Assembly: GCF_001401155.1 (NCBI RefSeq)
Contig: NZ_LJRO01000192.1
Span: forward strand, 62,001 to 126,000
Direction: 5' to 3'
Length of the DNA stretch: 64,000 nucleotides
Source of the DNA: Pseudomonas tremae
GTDB lineage: Bacteria > Pseudomonadota > Gammaproteobacteria > Pseudomonadales > Pseudomonadaceae
The position numbers were made by a program, and so were the translations under genes. Below are positions 17,887-27,901 of this stretch, piece after piece. Position 1 is the stretch's first letter. Each line of letters starts with the position of its first letter. The notes beneath the pieces were generated by a model. That model did not search any database and was not told the origin of the DNA. It saw only the letters and a list, made by a program, of their open reading frames with translations.

Positions 17887-18092
17887 CAACCTTTCCTCCC
17901 TGGTGCCAATTTCTCCGAAGCAGCTTGGTCGTTGCTCTGAGCTGCAGGCTCGATAATGATGCGTTTCGTGGCGGCATCAAAGTAGATATCTACTTGGTCG
18001 CCTTCGTGTAGGCCGGCATTCCTCAGCAATTGCTCGCTAAGCGAAACGCGCCCTAGCTTCTGGATCCTGCGGGTGTCAAACAAAACCTTCAT
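17886..18092 (-). CDS. AbrB/MazE/SpoVT-like DNA-binding protein heading the operon
   Basis: A 68-residue swapped-hairpin AbrB-type protein. It starts MKVLFDTRRIQKLGRVSLSEQ and has the typical pattern GRVSLSEQLLRNAGLHEGDQVDIYF. Such proteins act as transcription regulators or antitoxins. It is the first gene of the six-gene operon and its stop overlaps the start of sspB, so autoregulation is likely. No separate MazF-like toxin follows. ATG 18092 is chosen; a TTG 36 bases upstream is possible because the ribosome binding site of the ATG is poor. Confidence 0.7.
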   Translation of the reverse strand: MKVLFDTRRIQKLGRVSLSEQLLRNAGLHEGDQVDIYFDAATKRIIIEPAAQSNDQAASEKLAPGRKG

Positions 18093-18097
18093 CCTAC

Positions 18098-18160
18098 TTA
18101 CCCCAAGCCTCGTGGCAGGCTTTATCAATACTCGTATGATACTTTATTGAGAGACCTAAC
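18098..18160 (-). promoter_or_regulatory. Presumed promoter and operator region of the defence-like operon
   Basis: On the minus strand an AT-rich stretch just upstream of the AbrB-like gene contains an imperfect inverted repeat, TATCATACGAGTATTGATA (about 18126-18144), which also offers a -10-like TATCAT. A dyad here would suit a dimeric AbrB-type autoregulator. I find no convincing -35 box. Confidence 0.3.
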
Positions 18161-18204
18161 ACAGGGGGAGCGCCTCCTAAAGGTGCTCATTTCCCCTGTC
18201 TTTT
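18161..18204 (+). terminator. Long imperfect hairpin followed by CTTTT
   Basis: Outer arms ACAGGGG (18161-18167) and CCCCTGT (18193-18199) enclose a second pair of arms (GAGCGCCT and AGGTGCTC), ending in CTTTT. In plus orientation it looks like an intrinsic terminator, but no plus-strand gene ends here. It may shield the divergent operon promoter or be a relic of a lost gene. Confidence 0.4.
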
Positions 18205-18709
18205 GTCCGTTAGGCCAGTCTCGTCCTCAGGCTTGGCACCATTGCCACTGATAGCTGACTTGGCAGCAGGTCACGCGGTCGACTTCTGTCTACCTAGACG
18301 GCTGGCGAGCATAATTTTCTCGCCCACAGCGACCTAGTTCCAGAAGGATCCGTCGTCAGCAGAGCACTCGATTACAGTCTGAAACGCTAGCAGCGCTGTC
18401 GCGCCACCTTTATGACAGGGCCATTTGAAGCCGGACAGGAGCAGCAGAGATGATGAGGTTCACCCAGGTATGCCTACCTCAAAGATTTACTGACGCGCTT
18501 GCCGACGCAACGAGAGAGTGAGATGGAGGGGCATCTGCCGCACATATGACGTCCGCTCTAGTCACACAAGATGGATTGGTTGGACGATTACAGAGAGGCT
18601 GACATTTCTTTGCGACAGACCGATCGCGTATAATTTGCAAGAGGATGAGGAGGGTACAGTTCCCCATCACCTGCAAGCTAACCTCAAACATAAATAGGAA
18701 AATTTATAG
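18205..18709. other. About 500 bases without a recognisable gene
   Basis: Open frames here are short and have no family resemblance or ribosome binding sites. Composition is mixed. The stretch probably represents decayed island DNA between the operon promoter and the truncated gene that follows. Confidence 0.4.
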
Positions 18710-19024
18710 GCCTACAAATTTCAGCGTCCGGTGATGTCTCCTACAAGGTAGAGGATGATGAATACCGCCTAGATTCAAGCGATCTGACAGAAGGCGAGTG
18801 GGTCCTCAACGCACCCGCTCAGTACAAAGAAGACGACGAGGAGTGGAATGTGACCTTGTCCGCTCACACCGATCACGGCACCTTCACTTGGCTTTTGAAC
18901 GTCACCATTGGCGTGAATGGATCAGATGTTCAAGACGCATGGCGTACGGATCCAGAAGGCGTTTCCGAGGTCGAAGACTGTATGTCGTTCGAACTGCAGC
19001 ACATCCCTGATGCAGCCACATGGT
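18710..19024 (+). pseudogene. 5'-truncated hypothetical gene, 104 codons without a start
   Basis: From 18710 an uninterrupted frame runs to TAG at 19022-19024. It encodes an acidic, protein-like sequence (ISASGDVSYKVEDDEYRLD ... DPEGVSEVEDCMSFEL). An in-frame stop lies 16 bases upstream and no ATG, GTG or TTG occurs in the first 50 codons, so the beginning has been lost. Two short beta-strand motifs (WNVTLSAHTDHGTFTWLLNVTIG) suggest a small soluble protein. I do not recognise the family; small immunity-like proteins are one possibility. Confidence 0.45.
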
Positions 19025-19109
19025 AGTTAATTTCCAGCGCATACCAAGGCCCGCACCCAGCGGGCTTTTCTTTGTCTGGACGATTGGCATAACTAAGCTA
19101 ACGATCCGA

Positions 19110-19400
19110 GGGGTCACTGTATCGCCTGACAACGCGGCTTGTGAAGGCATCTTCGGCCGGCTGAAAACGGAACTGTTCATCCTGGCAATTGGCAGTCAAC
19201 GAGCATAGAGCCGTTCATTCAGGCCTTGGATTCATGCATTCGCTGGTACAACGAGAAACGTATCAAAATTCCCCGCGGCGCTCTCAGGCCCCATTGAGTA
19301 TCGTCAGATACTGGGCCACGCGGCATAACCAGTCCAGGTTTTTGTCCGCATCCCCACCGGGTCAGTTTTCGGTCAGCGGCAACACCGCTGGGTCAAAATC
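19110..19400 (+). pseudogene. 3' remnant of an IS3-family transposase
   Basis: Translation gives the C-terminal end of an IS3-type OrfB: PDNAACEGIFGRLKTELF, then FIQALDSCIRWYNEKRIKI, then IEYRQILGHAA and TAA at 19326-19328. These pieces lie in different frames, showing at least two single-base indels. The catalytic Glu region (CEGIFGRLK) is retained but the rest of the gene is missing. The sequence after the stop, up to about 19400, resembles an IS terminus. Confidence 0.65.
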
Positions 19401-19439
19401 GTATCAGCACCAACACCAAGCATTGCTTAAGAGTGTGTT

Positions 19440-19709
19440 GTAACAAACGCAATGATGGATTTCGTCGAAGACAGCGAACACACGGTAATCGTCCAATAGC
19501 TTCCAAAAAGCCTCATCACGGTTTTCCATCCCTGATAGGTGCCTCCAGCGCCGACCGTACCAATCAGCCCAACGAGCCGTCTCGACAACATCTCCAAAAA
19601 AGTGCGCAGTAAGCCTCCATGCGTTGCGGGGCCCGATCTTCGAGACGTTGCGGCAGCGGCCAGGGAGCATGCGGATTCCACGCACACTTGGACAGTAAGC
19701 ATCGCAAGC
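19440..19709 (-). pseudogene. Possible DEAD/DEAH helicase fragment
   Basis: One minus-strand frame reads AWRLTAHFFGDVVETARW ... WKLLDDYRVFAVFDEIHHC. The end is like the Walker B region of superfamily 2 helicases (hydrophobic strand plus DEIHH). No Walker A or later motifs are present and the frame runs straight into the IS3 remnant, so the gene would have been broken by the insertion. The evidence is a single motif, so this is tentative. Confidence 0.3.
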
Positions 19710-19719
19710 AAGAGGCTTA

Positions 19720-20343
19720 TCAGAAGATTCCGTGCTCGAGGCGGAAAAGAGTGTCCATGACCAGAGTGAGTTCGTGAACGTTGTTCATCAGCGTGCAGGG
19801 CAGCTGCTTATCCAAGCTACGGATGCGACCCTCAAACCAGTCACGGGCTCTTGATGGTGACCCCAACACCACAGTGGCGCGGGAGAGAACCAGCGCTCGA
19901 GCTGATGTGAAGCAGCGGTGTTCAATGCTCAAGCAGCCCGTGCCTGCGGGTGCAACCAGCCCCAATATTCGAAAGCTGGCGGCCACCATACTTTCCTCTG
20001 TGCGAGGGCTGGGTTGCAGCGCGGTATAGCCAGCCACAACCGGTGGAGCACTCGGGTGAGAAGCATCGTGGATTGTAGGGTCGTAGAAGAAAGGATCAAG
20101 AAGAGGCCAGGTCGAAAGTGCGGGATGCAGTGCTCTCGGACTGCCAGAGAGCTTTGAAACTTCATCCTGCCTGATCGCTTCGCATCGCCCAGCCAGTCTT
20201 ACAGCTTCTGCCGTGGGGTAGTGACGCAGCAACTGCCTGGCTTGCTCGCGGACGTAGTCGGGCAAGGTTTTATCTCGGGAAATCCTCGCCAAAAATCCGC
20301 CCGTTTCAATTACGCTGCGTGTCCGCTCATAGGCAGTGGTCAT
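19720..20343 (-). CDS. BPSL0761-like N-terminus with ParS/MbcA-like C-terminal domain
   Basis: A 207-residue protein starting at ATG 20343, six bases after the sirtuin stop, with GGAG overlapping the sirtuin end. The first 50 residues (MTTAYERTRSVIETGGFLA ... LLRHYPTA) resemble the small BPSL0761 family, whose members are usually 70-100 residues. The last 50 (LGSPSRARDWFEGR ... LVMDTLFRLEHGIF) resemble the Xre/MbcA/ParS toxin-binding domain of RES-type antitoxins. The middle is low in recognisable motifs. The combination is unusual and could be a gene fusion. Co-transcription with the sirtuin is likely; no RES toxin is present. Confidence 0.5.
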   Translation of the reverse strand: MTTAYERTRSVIETGGFLARISRDKTLPDYVREQARQLLRHYPTAEAVRLAGRCEAIRQDEVSKLSGSPRALHPALSTWPLLDPFFYDPTIHDASHPSAPPVVAGYTALQPSPRTEESMVAASFRILGLVAPAGTGCLSIEHRCFTSARALVLSRATVVLGSPSRARDWFEGRIRSLDKQLPCTLMNNVHELTLVMDTLFRLEHGIF

Positions 20344-20348
20344 AGTGC

Positions 20349-21110
20349 TTACTCCCCACTCGGTAGGAGGGCGCACAGTCTCTTGAAGACTTCGGTCGCC
20401 TTCCCAATCAGCATGAGTTCATTCTGCGCGCCGGTGCTGACATCCTCCGTGTTGACGTGAATCACCGTCGCACCATACGACAGGGCAGTCCTGGGGATGT
20501 CAGCTGCGGGCGTAACGATTCCAGATGTACCCACGGAGATCAGAACGTCGCAGCTCTTCACCGAGGCGATTGCCGACTTCCAAACGTCTGAAGGCAAGTC
20601 CTCGCCGTACCAAACTACGCCAGGGCGTAACTTCCCGTTGCACCTGACACACCGTGGCGGTTCGAGCTCGCCACCGATAAGAGAAGTCACCTGCGATGGA
20701 GGTACTGCTGCCGTTCGATGGCATGCAAAGCACTTTGGCGCAGAAAGGCTCCCGTGTAGATGCAGTACATCCACGGATCCCGCTCGCTCATGCAAGTCAT
20801 CGACGTTTTGAGTGATCACGGAGACGTTATACCCCGATTTGGCCAATCGGCTCACCGCGAGATGTGCAGCATTGGGGGTGGCATTAGAGACCTGTTGGCG
20901 CCGCCATAGGTACCACCCCCATACCAACGGAGGATTTTCACGAAAGGCCTTGGCTGTTTCCATATTGCGCGGATCGTATGAAGCCCAAATACCGGTCAAT
21001 GGATCGCCGTACGTGGGGATGCCACTTTCAGCAGAGATTCCCGCACCCGTGAAGACGACGATCTCTAGGGCGTCCGACAAGGCCTTCGCAGCGTTTCTAA
21101 ATTCAGGCAC
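20349..21110 (-). CDS. Sir2-family NAD-dependent protein deacylase
   Basis: A 253-residue sirtuin with all key parts. It has the NAD loop GAGISAESGIPTYGD (about 22-36), TQNVDDLHERAG, catalytic His in HLHGSL, and four zinc cysteines in two pairs (CFAC and CVRC). Further features are VVWYGEDLP and SVGTSG. A Tyr-x-x-Arg pattern in WYLWRR corresponds to the acyl-pocket residues of desuccinylase-type bacterial sirtuins. It removes acyl groups from lysines using NAD+; stand-alone sirtuins can also serve in defence islands. It appears to be the first gene of a two-gene operon with the BPSL0761/ParS-like gene. It is not the core cobB by context, because it lies inside the mobile island. Confidence 0.85.
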   Translation of the reverse strand: MPEFRNAAKALSDALEIVVFTGAGISAESGIPTYGDPLTGIWASYDPRNMETAKAFRENPPLVWGWYLWRRQQVSNATPNAAHLAVSRLAKSGYNVSVITQNVDDLHERAGSVDVLHLHGSLSAPKCFACHRTAAVPPSQVTSLIGGELEPPRCVRCNGKLRPGVVWYGEDLPSDVWKSAIASVKSCDVLISVGTSGIVTPAADIPRTALSYGATVIHVNTEDVSTGAQNELMLIGKATEVFKRLCALLPSGE

Positions 21111-21159
21111 AGAATATCCTCAGTACTGACCCGGTAAAGACGGACGAATCTGGCAAGCA

Positions 21160-21660
21160 TCATTGACTATTCGACCTAAAAACTGGTGCTGGCTTAAGGT
21201 AAAGGGGAGCGTACATCTGGTGAGCTGCGGACTTATGGGCTGGCTCCGACATTCTGGGCTGGTGATTTTCTAGCCGCTTTTTCGAGAACCATACCCGTGA
21301 TGTTTTCTTCCTGCGAAGGTCTAGATCCCCCATTTTGTAAACGCCTTGCGAGGTGCGATACACCACAGCACTGTCCTCAGTTGCGATGCCTTGGAAACAA
21401 GTGATTCGATCTAGATCCTCGAGGCTCCATTTGCCAGAGCGGCTGATCGCTGGTGGACAAAGCATTTGGACATGGCTGATCTCCACATTCGAGGCGGCAG
21501 TCATGTAATGCTGAAGCTCATACGCGCAACTGACCATTGCAGCGCGATCACACATCCCGGTCTGAGTGGAGGAGATAGTCAAGAGAAAAACCATGCCCTC
21601 CAACTCACAGTGTGTCCTGGTGGAGACAGTCCGTTCTGCAGGGTCAAGTACGTATATCAA
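21160..21660 (-). CDS. Doubtful hypothetical protein
   Basis: A minus-strand frame of 166 codons opening with TTG and lacking a clear ribosome binding site. The central part (WSLEDLDRITCFQGIATEDSA) looks protein-like and the C-terminus is basic. I recognise no domain. It precedes the sirtuin on the same strand and could be a decayed gene or chance frame. Confidence 0.2.
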   Translation of the reverse strand: MIYVLDPAERTVSTRTHCELEGMVFLLTISSTQTGMCDRAAMVSCAYELQHYMTAASNVEISHVQMLCPPAISRSGKWSLEDLDRITCFQGIATEDSAVVYRTSQGVYKMGDLDLRRKKTSRVWFSKKRLENHQPRMSEPAHKSAAHQMYAPLYLKPAPVFRSNSQ

Positions 21661-21975
21661 TTGCTAAGCCACTCCCAATTCAGTCGGCGCCGCATGCATC
21701 CACTTTGTGGAAAAACAATGGGTAGCGCAGCACATCGGTGATACGAAGACTCATGTCATCCAGACGCTTGGCGTAAGCATCCCGCAATTCACGAGTCGTG
21801 AATCGTGTACGCCTTTCCTCCTGAAGCAGCTCATACAGACGCCTGTCAAAGATGGAACGAGGCTGATTTCATTGAGGTACCAAAGGAGTGGATTTCCAAA
21901 AATACGGATTATAGTCCGTGGCTCGTGTGTCCGCAAACGCAGGATAGTCCCGCCTCAAGTGGAATTGAGACGGTC
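21661..21975. other. Gap of about 315 bases upstream of the XRE gene
   Basis: I see no gene or known repeat here. The right end should hold the promoter of the XRE regulator, but no clear -35/-10 pair stands out. The open frame that runs into the XRE gene from 21805 has no family resemblance. Confidence 0.3.
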
Positions 21976-22206
21976 ATGGACAAGTTGGCGAAAGCGTTAG
22001 GGAGACGCATCCGAACGCAGAGGAAAACCTGCCAGATTTCTCAGGATGCACTGGCGCTGGCCTGCAATATCGACCGCAGCTATATGGGCCGGATCGAGCG
22101 TGGCGAAGTAAATATTACAGTCGAGAAGCTTTATCGCATCGCAGGTGTGCTTGCATGCGACCCATCCGGCCTACTGCCTCAGGTGTCAGAGCTGCATCCC
22201 GCCTGA
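21976..22206 (+). CDS. Small XRE-family helix-turn-helix regulator
   Basis: A 76-residue protein that is almost entirely one HTH_3 domain. It reads KALGRRIRTQRKTCQISQDALA, then NIDRSYMGRIERGEVNITVEKLYRIAG. The start at ATG 21976 gives the usual length for such regulators; the open frame extends upstream but that part does not look like HTH protein. Relatives include controller proteins of restriction systems and orphan phage-like repressors. No restriction genes are adjacent; an IS3 remnant follows directly. Confidence 0.75.
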   Translation: MDKLAKALGRRIRTQRKTCQISQDALALACNIDRSYMGRIERGEVNITVEKLYRIAGVLACDPSGLLPQVSELHPA

Positions 22207-22240
22207 TCGACCATGGCGCTTAAACAGGTTTGAAGTTACT

Positions 22241-23035
<795 letters not shown>

Positions 23036-23210
23036 CAGCTGGGTTGCTGATAGGTTGATGCTTGCCATGGCCTAGATGGTAGGTCAGTCGCGCATCCAGT
23101 GCGCGCTCGGCCAGTATCTTGGTCAATTTTGATCAGTTGGTTGAGGATGCCGTCAGCATCGACCAGGTTTTCAGACTCCTGATAGTTAGCCAAGAGCTGA
23201 CTCAGCATCT
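23036..23210 (-). pseudogene. IS256-family transposase N-terminal fragment
   Basis: Minus-strand translation gives MLSQLLANYQESENLVDADG and, after a frameshift, TKILAERALDARLTYHLGHGKHQ. This is the conserved start of Mutator/IS256-type transposases. The fragment ends where the IS3 remnant begins, so the IS3 element probably inserted into it. Only about 60 codons survive and no catalytic residues are left. Confidence 0.65.
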
Positions 23211-23341
23211 CCTCAGTGATGAAGTGTTACGCCTTGCTCATGGTGTCTGCAGTTCGTAGCGACAGTGTCGCTCATCAGCCGGTGACACAAAAAATCGGAC
23301 GTCTCATGCCTTGACAAGAAGCGATCATAGGAACACTTACA

Positions 23342-23357
23342 AAAAAGTTAAGTTTTG
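23342..23357 (+). repeat. Candidate attR of the island
   Basis: AAAAAGTTAAGTTTTG matches the left-end copy at 2538-2553 in 15 of 16 positions and in the same orientation. The bases before it (23310-23341) are AT-rich, as reported for GInt 3' ends. Confidence 0.5.
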
Positions 23358-23830
23358 GAGTCTAGATTTGACCCAAAATCAGCAAAAGCTAACCAATATC
23401 TCCTCCCTGACACAGGTTTGAGAAGAAAAAGATGCTGGACAGGCTCGAAAGCTAGTGGCCATGAGGGACCGACTGCAGATCGTAAAACACGACTAAAAGT
23501 TAATAAGGCAGATAACCGTATTGAGCCATGGAATGAAAACCTAGCGTCTGTGATGAAGACCGATTTGGGCAACGAGCTTAAAGCTCCGGTCGAAAAAAGC
23601 TTTATTTGTCCTTGAGACTTGCCGCCTGACCGTTCCGCGCCTTGAATCAGACAAGGCATAAACAGATTGGGGCAGTGCAGGCAATTATAAAGCCGGGTCG
23701 ATAGTGCAAAAAGTGGGGTCACTCATGCAGGAGTCTGCGGGTAACGCGCGTTGCGCAAAGCTACCGGAATGCAGGCCGCAGGGCAAACAATCCGCCCCCA
23801 AAAGGCTGGCACTCTGCCATAACTAAGGGC
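23358..23830. other. About 470 bases between the island end and morA
   Basis: No convincing gene. Frames on both strands are open for 80-120 codons but look like noise. The right half is GC-rich backbone and should contain the morA promoter. Confidence 0.4.
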
Positions 23831-26800
23831 ATGCTAGCCGCCCCTCGGGCAACCGACCTGTTTACTATAAAGCACCACCGCGTCAGTCCAGCAATCAGGA
23901 ACAAAGATTTGCCCACTACAGCACCTTCGCCGTCACCCAATGTCGCTCCGGAAAGTACGACCAGGCCTCTGCGTGGGTCAGTGAAAGGTGCGCTGGCAGC
24001 GTTGGTGCTGGTAATGCTGGCGCTGTTGCTGTGGCAGTTGATCGAGCAGTTCCATCAGACGCAGGAGCGTCAGCGTCAACGCAGTCTGGACTACAGCGTC
24101 CAGCTCTCTGACCGATTGAGCCTGAACATGGCGCTCAAGGCGCAGATCGCCATGAACCTGCTGGACGAGGCCCAGGCTTCCGGGGAACTGCCGGGGCAGT
24201 CGGCAACGCTGGCGCACCTGCGTACAGCCCTGCCCGCGCTGCGCAGCTTCGCCCGTCTGAACATGAGCGGAGCCGTCGTCAGTGACAGCGCCGAAGCGTC
24301 CCGGGACGGAGAATTTCTCAAACAGGCGATGAAACAGGCGCTCGGTCGGCCCTACTTCTATACCAGCACTGACGACAGCACACAGGTTTACGCGCTGATT
24401 CGCCAGGGTAGCGACGCCAACGGCTACTACTGGGTATTGCGCATGGCCCCGGAAGCCCTGAAGGATCTGGCAAGCCAGCCAGGTCAGAACTTTCAGTACG
24501 CCTGGCGCCTGGAGCAGCGCAAGACCCAAAGGGTGATTCTGCGCGAGCCACTGCCTTCCAACGAGGCAGACAGCGGCCTGTCCGAAACTGTTCTGCTGCA
24601 ACCGCTCAGCAACAGTGACTGGCAACTGCGGGGCATGTTCGATGCCTACAAGGCCCGCAACGATCTGCTGACGCCATTGATAGGTAAATGCCTGATCGGC
24701 CTGCTGCTGTCGATTCTGCCGCTGATCGCACTGATCAGCCTGCGCAGGCGTCAGCGCCAGATGATGCAAAGCCGTCGCCGTTACCGAGACATCTTCGAAG
24801 GCGCAGGTGTCGCGATCTGTGTGATGGACATGTCCGGCCTTCAGGAGCAACTCGAGGCGCTTCAGGTCAGCACTGGCGAAGACTTCGAGGTTCTGCTCAA
24901 AAGTCAGCCTGCGTCGCTGAAACGGCTGTTACAGCAGTTGCGCATCAATGAAGTCAATGAAGTGGCTCTGGGCCTGCTGGAAATAGAGAGCAGCGAACAG
25001 GCCTGGCAGCAGTTGATCGAAGGCGAACCGCGTTTCCGCCGCGGCATCGGCGTCCAGGTGATTCATGCTGTACTCGCCAGACAATCGCGGCTGGAGCTGG
25101 AAATCTGCCTGCCCCGCGCCAGCGGCGAGGATCAGCATCTCTGGCTGGTCATGCGCCTGCCCGAAGCTCGCAGTGACTTCGATGCAGTAATTCTCAGTAT
25201 CGGCGACATCACCAGCCGCAAACAGGTAGAGCTGTCGCTGCAGGATCGCGAAAGCTTCTGGTCCGATGTGGTCCGGACCGTGCCGGATCACCTGTACGTT
25301 CAGGACGTACTCAGCCAACGCATGATCTACAGCAACCATCATTTTGGCCACACGCTGGGGTACAGCGCGCTGGAACTGCGCGCCATGGGCGAGTTTTTCT
25401 GGGAGGTACTGTTACATCCGGAGGACGCCAAAAGCTATCAGGACATGCGACTGCGTCAACGCCATCATGGGCATAACGAGCTGCTGCAAAGCGTATTGCG
25501 CTTTCGCGATAGCCAGAACAACTGGCGTAGTTTCGATGTGCGCGAGCAGGCATTGGCCTGGGACGCAGAGCATCGGGTCACGCGCATCATCGGCATTGCC
25601 AAGGACATCACCGAGCAGGTGGCATCCAGCCAGTCGCTGCGTGACAGCGAACAGCGCTATCGCATGCTCGCCGAAAGCATCAGCGACGTGATCTTTTCCA
25701 CAGATGGCCTGCTGGACATCAACTACGTGAGCCCTTCCGTAGAACGTGCGCTGGGCTACAGCGCCGACTGGATTGTCCAGAATGGCTGGTCGGCAGTACT
25801 GGCCAACCGTCAGCAACTGGCTGGCTTCGACGCCCTGATGAGCAGGATCGGCAAGGTACTCAAAAAACCTCGGGAACTGGCCAGGCTGCGTGATGAAGTG
25901 ACCACCCGGATGTTTGTGTTCGACTGCCTGCGCGCCGACGGTCGCAAGATCCCGGTGGAGCTGCGCGTCGTGCTGGTATGGGATGAGCACGGTCACTTCG
26001 AGGGTATCTTCGGCGTCGGCAGGGACATCAGCCAACAGCGCCGCGCCGAGAAAGACCTGCGCATGGCCGCCACGGTATTCGAACATTCGACATCGGCAAT
26101 CCTCATCACCGACCCGGCGGGCTATATCGTCCAGGCCAACGAAGCCTTCACCCGCGTCAGCGGCTATGAGGTGGCTCAGGTACTCGATCAGTTGCCCGGC
26201 ATGCTCACTGTAGAGACCGAGCAGGAAGCGCAAATGCGCCATATCCTCAAGCAGTTGGACGGTCGCGGCACCTGGGAGGGTGAGATCCGGCTGAAAAGAC
26301 GTAACGGTGAACATTATCCGGCATGGGTCGGTATAACGGCCGTTGTCGATGATGAAGGCGACCTGGCGAGTTACGTGTGTTTTTTCAGTGATATCAGCGA
26401 ACGCAAGGCCAGTGAGGACCGTATCCATCGTCTGGCCTATTACGATGCACTGACCCATCTGCCCAATCGCACGCTCTTTCAGGACCGGCTGCATTCAGCG
26501 CTGCAGCAGGCCGAACGCCAGAAGGCGTGGGTGGTGCTGATGTTCCTCGACCTTGACCGTTTCAAGCCGATCAATGATTCCCTGGGCCACGCCGCAGGCG
26601 ACCGGATGCTTCAGGAAATGGCCACCCGTCTGCTTGCCTGTGTAGACATTGATGACACCGTCGCACGCATGGGCGGCGATGAGTTCACGTTGCTGCTGCA
26701 ACCGGCAATCACTCGCGAAGCTGCGCTGAACCGCGCCATTCATGTTGCAGAGCGGATCCTGACCAGCCTGGTGACTCCGTTTGTGCTTGAAGGCCGGGAG

Positions 26801-27745
26801 TTTTTCGTGACCGCGAGTATCGGCATCGCGCTCAGCCCACAGGACGGCAATGAGCTGAGCCAACTGATGAAGAACGCCGACACGGCGATGTACCACGCCA
26901 AAGAGTGCGGCAAGAACAACTTCCAGTTCTATCAGGCGGACATGAACGCGACGGCGCTTGAACGCCTGGAACTGGAAAGCGATCTGCGTCACGCGCTGGA
27001 ACAACAGGAATTCACCCTTTATTACCAGCCGCAGTTCAGTGGCGATGGCAAACGTCTGACCGGCGCAGAAGCTTTGCTGCGCTGGCGTCATCCACGCCGC
27101 GGGCTGGTCCCGCCGAACGACTTCATCCCGGTGCTCGAAGAGCTCGGGCTGGTCGTCGAAGTCGGCGACTGGGTACTCGCTGAGGCCTGTCGGCAGCTCA
27201 AGCACTGGCATCAGGCCCGGGTGCGAGTCCCCAAAGTGTCAGTCAACATCTCGGCGCGACAGTTTTCGGACGGCCAGCTCGGCAAGCGTATTGCCGGCAT
27301 TCTGGAGCAGACGGGGCTGTCACCCGCCTGCCTGGAGCTGGAGTTGACCGAGAGCATCCTGATGCGCGAAGTCGAGGAAGCGATGCACATCCTTGATGGC
27401 CTGAAAAACCTCGGGTTGAGCATCGCTGTGGACGATTTCGGCACAGGCTATTCATCACTGAATTACCTCAAGCAGTTCCCGATCGACGTTCTGAAGATCG
27501 ACCGCACCTTCGTGGACGGCCTGCCGTCAGGCGAGCAGGACGCCCAGATCGCCCGCGCCATTATTGCAATGGCCCACAGCCTCAACCTCTCGGTCATCGC
27601 CGAGGGCGTGGAAACCCACGAGCAACTGGAATTCCTGCGCCAGCACGGCTGCGACGAAGTTCAGGGCTACCTCTTCGGCCGCCCGATGCCTCCCGGCCAG
27701 TTCGAAGCGCAATTTAGCAATGACGCGTTGTTCATGCTCGATTAG
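23831..27745 (+). CDS. morA: MorA-like membrane PAS-GGDEF-EAL cyclic-di-GMP regulator
   Basis: A 1304-residue protein. Two membrane helices (about 52-70 and 279-303) enclose a periplasmic sensing domain. Several PAS segments follow (about 320-400, 480-590, 610-735 and 745-860). Then come a diguanylate cyclase domain with intact GGDEF ([11 protein letters not shown], about 948) and a phosphodiesterase domain with intact EAL (GAEALLRW, about 1079) and [10 protein letters not shown]. Both activities may be functional. MorA of Pseudomonas controls flagellar timing and biofilm formation, and lies near glyA in P. aeruginosa, as it does here. It is transcribed alone from the DNA next to the island. 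Confidence 0.85.
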   Translation: MLAAPRATDLFTIKHHRVSPAIRNKDLPTTAPSPSPNVAPESTTRPLRGSVKGALAALVLVMLALLLWQLIEQFHQTQERQRQRSLDYSVQLSDRLSLNMALKAQIAMNLLDEAQASGELPGQSATLAHLRTALPALRSFARLNMSGAVVSDSAEASRDGEFLKQAMKQALGRPYFYTSTDDSTQVYALIRQGSDANGYYWVLRMAPEALKDLASQPGQNFQYAWRLEQRKTQRVILREPLPSNEADSGLSETVLLQPLSNSDWQLRGMFDAYKARNDLLTPLIGKCLIGLLLSILPLIALISLRRRQRQMMQSRRRYRDIFEGAGVAICVMDMSGLQEQLEALQVSTGEDFEVLLKSQPASLKRLLQQLRINEVNEVALGLLEIESSEQAWQQLIEGEPRFRRGIGVQVIHAVLARQSRLELEICLPRASGEDQHLWLVMRLPEARSDFDAVILSIGDITSRKQVELSLQDRESFWSDVVRTVPDHLYVQDVLSQRMIYSNHHFGHTLGYSALELRAMGEFFWEVLLHPEDAKSYQDMRLRQRHHGHNELLQSVLRFRDSQNNWRSFDVREQALAWDAEHRVTRIIGIAKDITEQVASSQSLRDSEQRYRMLAESISDVIFSTDGLLDINYVSPSVERALGYSADWIVQNGWSAVLANRQQLAGFDALMSRIGKVLKKPRELARLRDEVTTRMFVFDCLRADGRKIPVELRVVLVWDEHGHFEGIFGVGRDISQQRRAEKDLRMAATVFEHSTSAILITDPAGYIVQANEAFTRVSGYEVAQVLDQLPGMLTVETEQEAQMRHILKQLDGRGTWEGEIRLKRRNGEHYPAWVGITAVVDDEGDLASYVCFFSDISERKASEDRIHRLAYYDALTHLPNRTLFQDRLHSALQQAERQKAWVVLMFLDLDRFKPINDSLGHAAGDRMLQEMATRLLACVDIDDTVARMGGDEFTLLLQPAITREAALNRAIHVAERILTSLVTPFVLEGREFFVTASIGIALSPQDGNELSQLMKNADTAMYHAKECGKNNFQFYQADMNATALERLELESDLRHALEQQEFTLYYQPQFSGDGKRLTGAEALLRWRHPRRGLVPPNDFIPVLEELGLVVEVGDWVLAEACRQLKHWHQARVRVPKVSVNISARQFSDGQLGKRIAGILEQTGLSPACLELELTESILMREVEEAMHILDGLKNLGLSIAVDDFGTGYSSLNYLKQFPIDVLKIDRTFVDGLPSGEQDAQIARAIIAMAHSLNLSVIAEGVETHEQLEFLRQHGCDEVQGYLFGRPMPPGQFEAQFSNDALFMLD

Positions 27746-27901
27746 CAGGCTGTCTTGCCAGGCGCCCGTTCGAATAATCCCGCCACCATCGTACATTTGA
27801 ACGATAGCCGAAACCCTGAATATGGGTAGACTTGAGTCACTGCCTCGCACAGCGTTCACGTGCGATTGCTCTACCCATAACAATGAACACAAGGGGGTAG
27901 C

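Noticed and set aside
23348..23722. Minus-strand frame of 124 codons between the island end and morA
   Set aside because: No start signal or recognisable domain; the composition is that of non-coding DNA.
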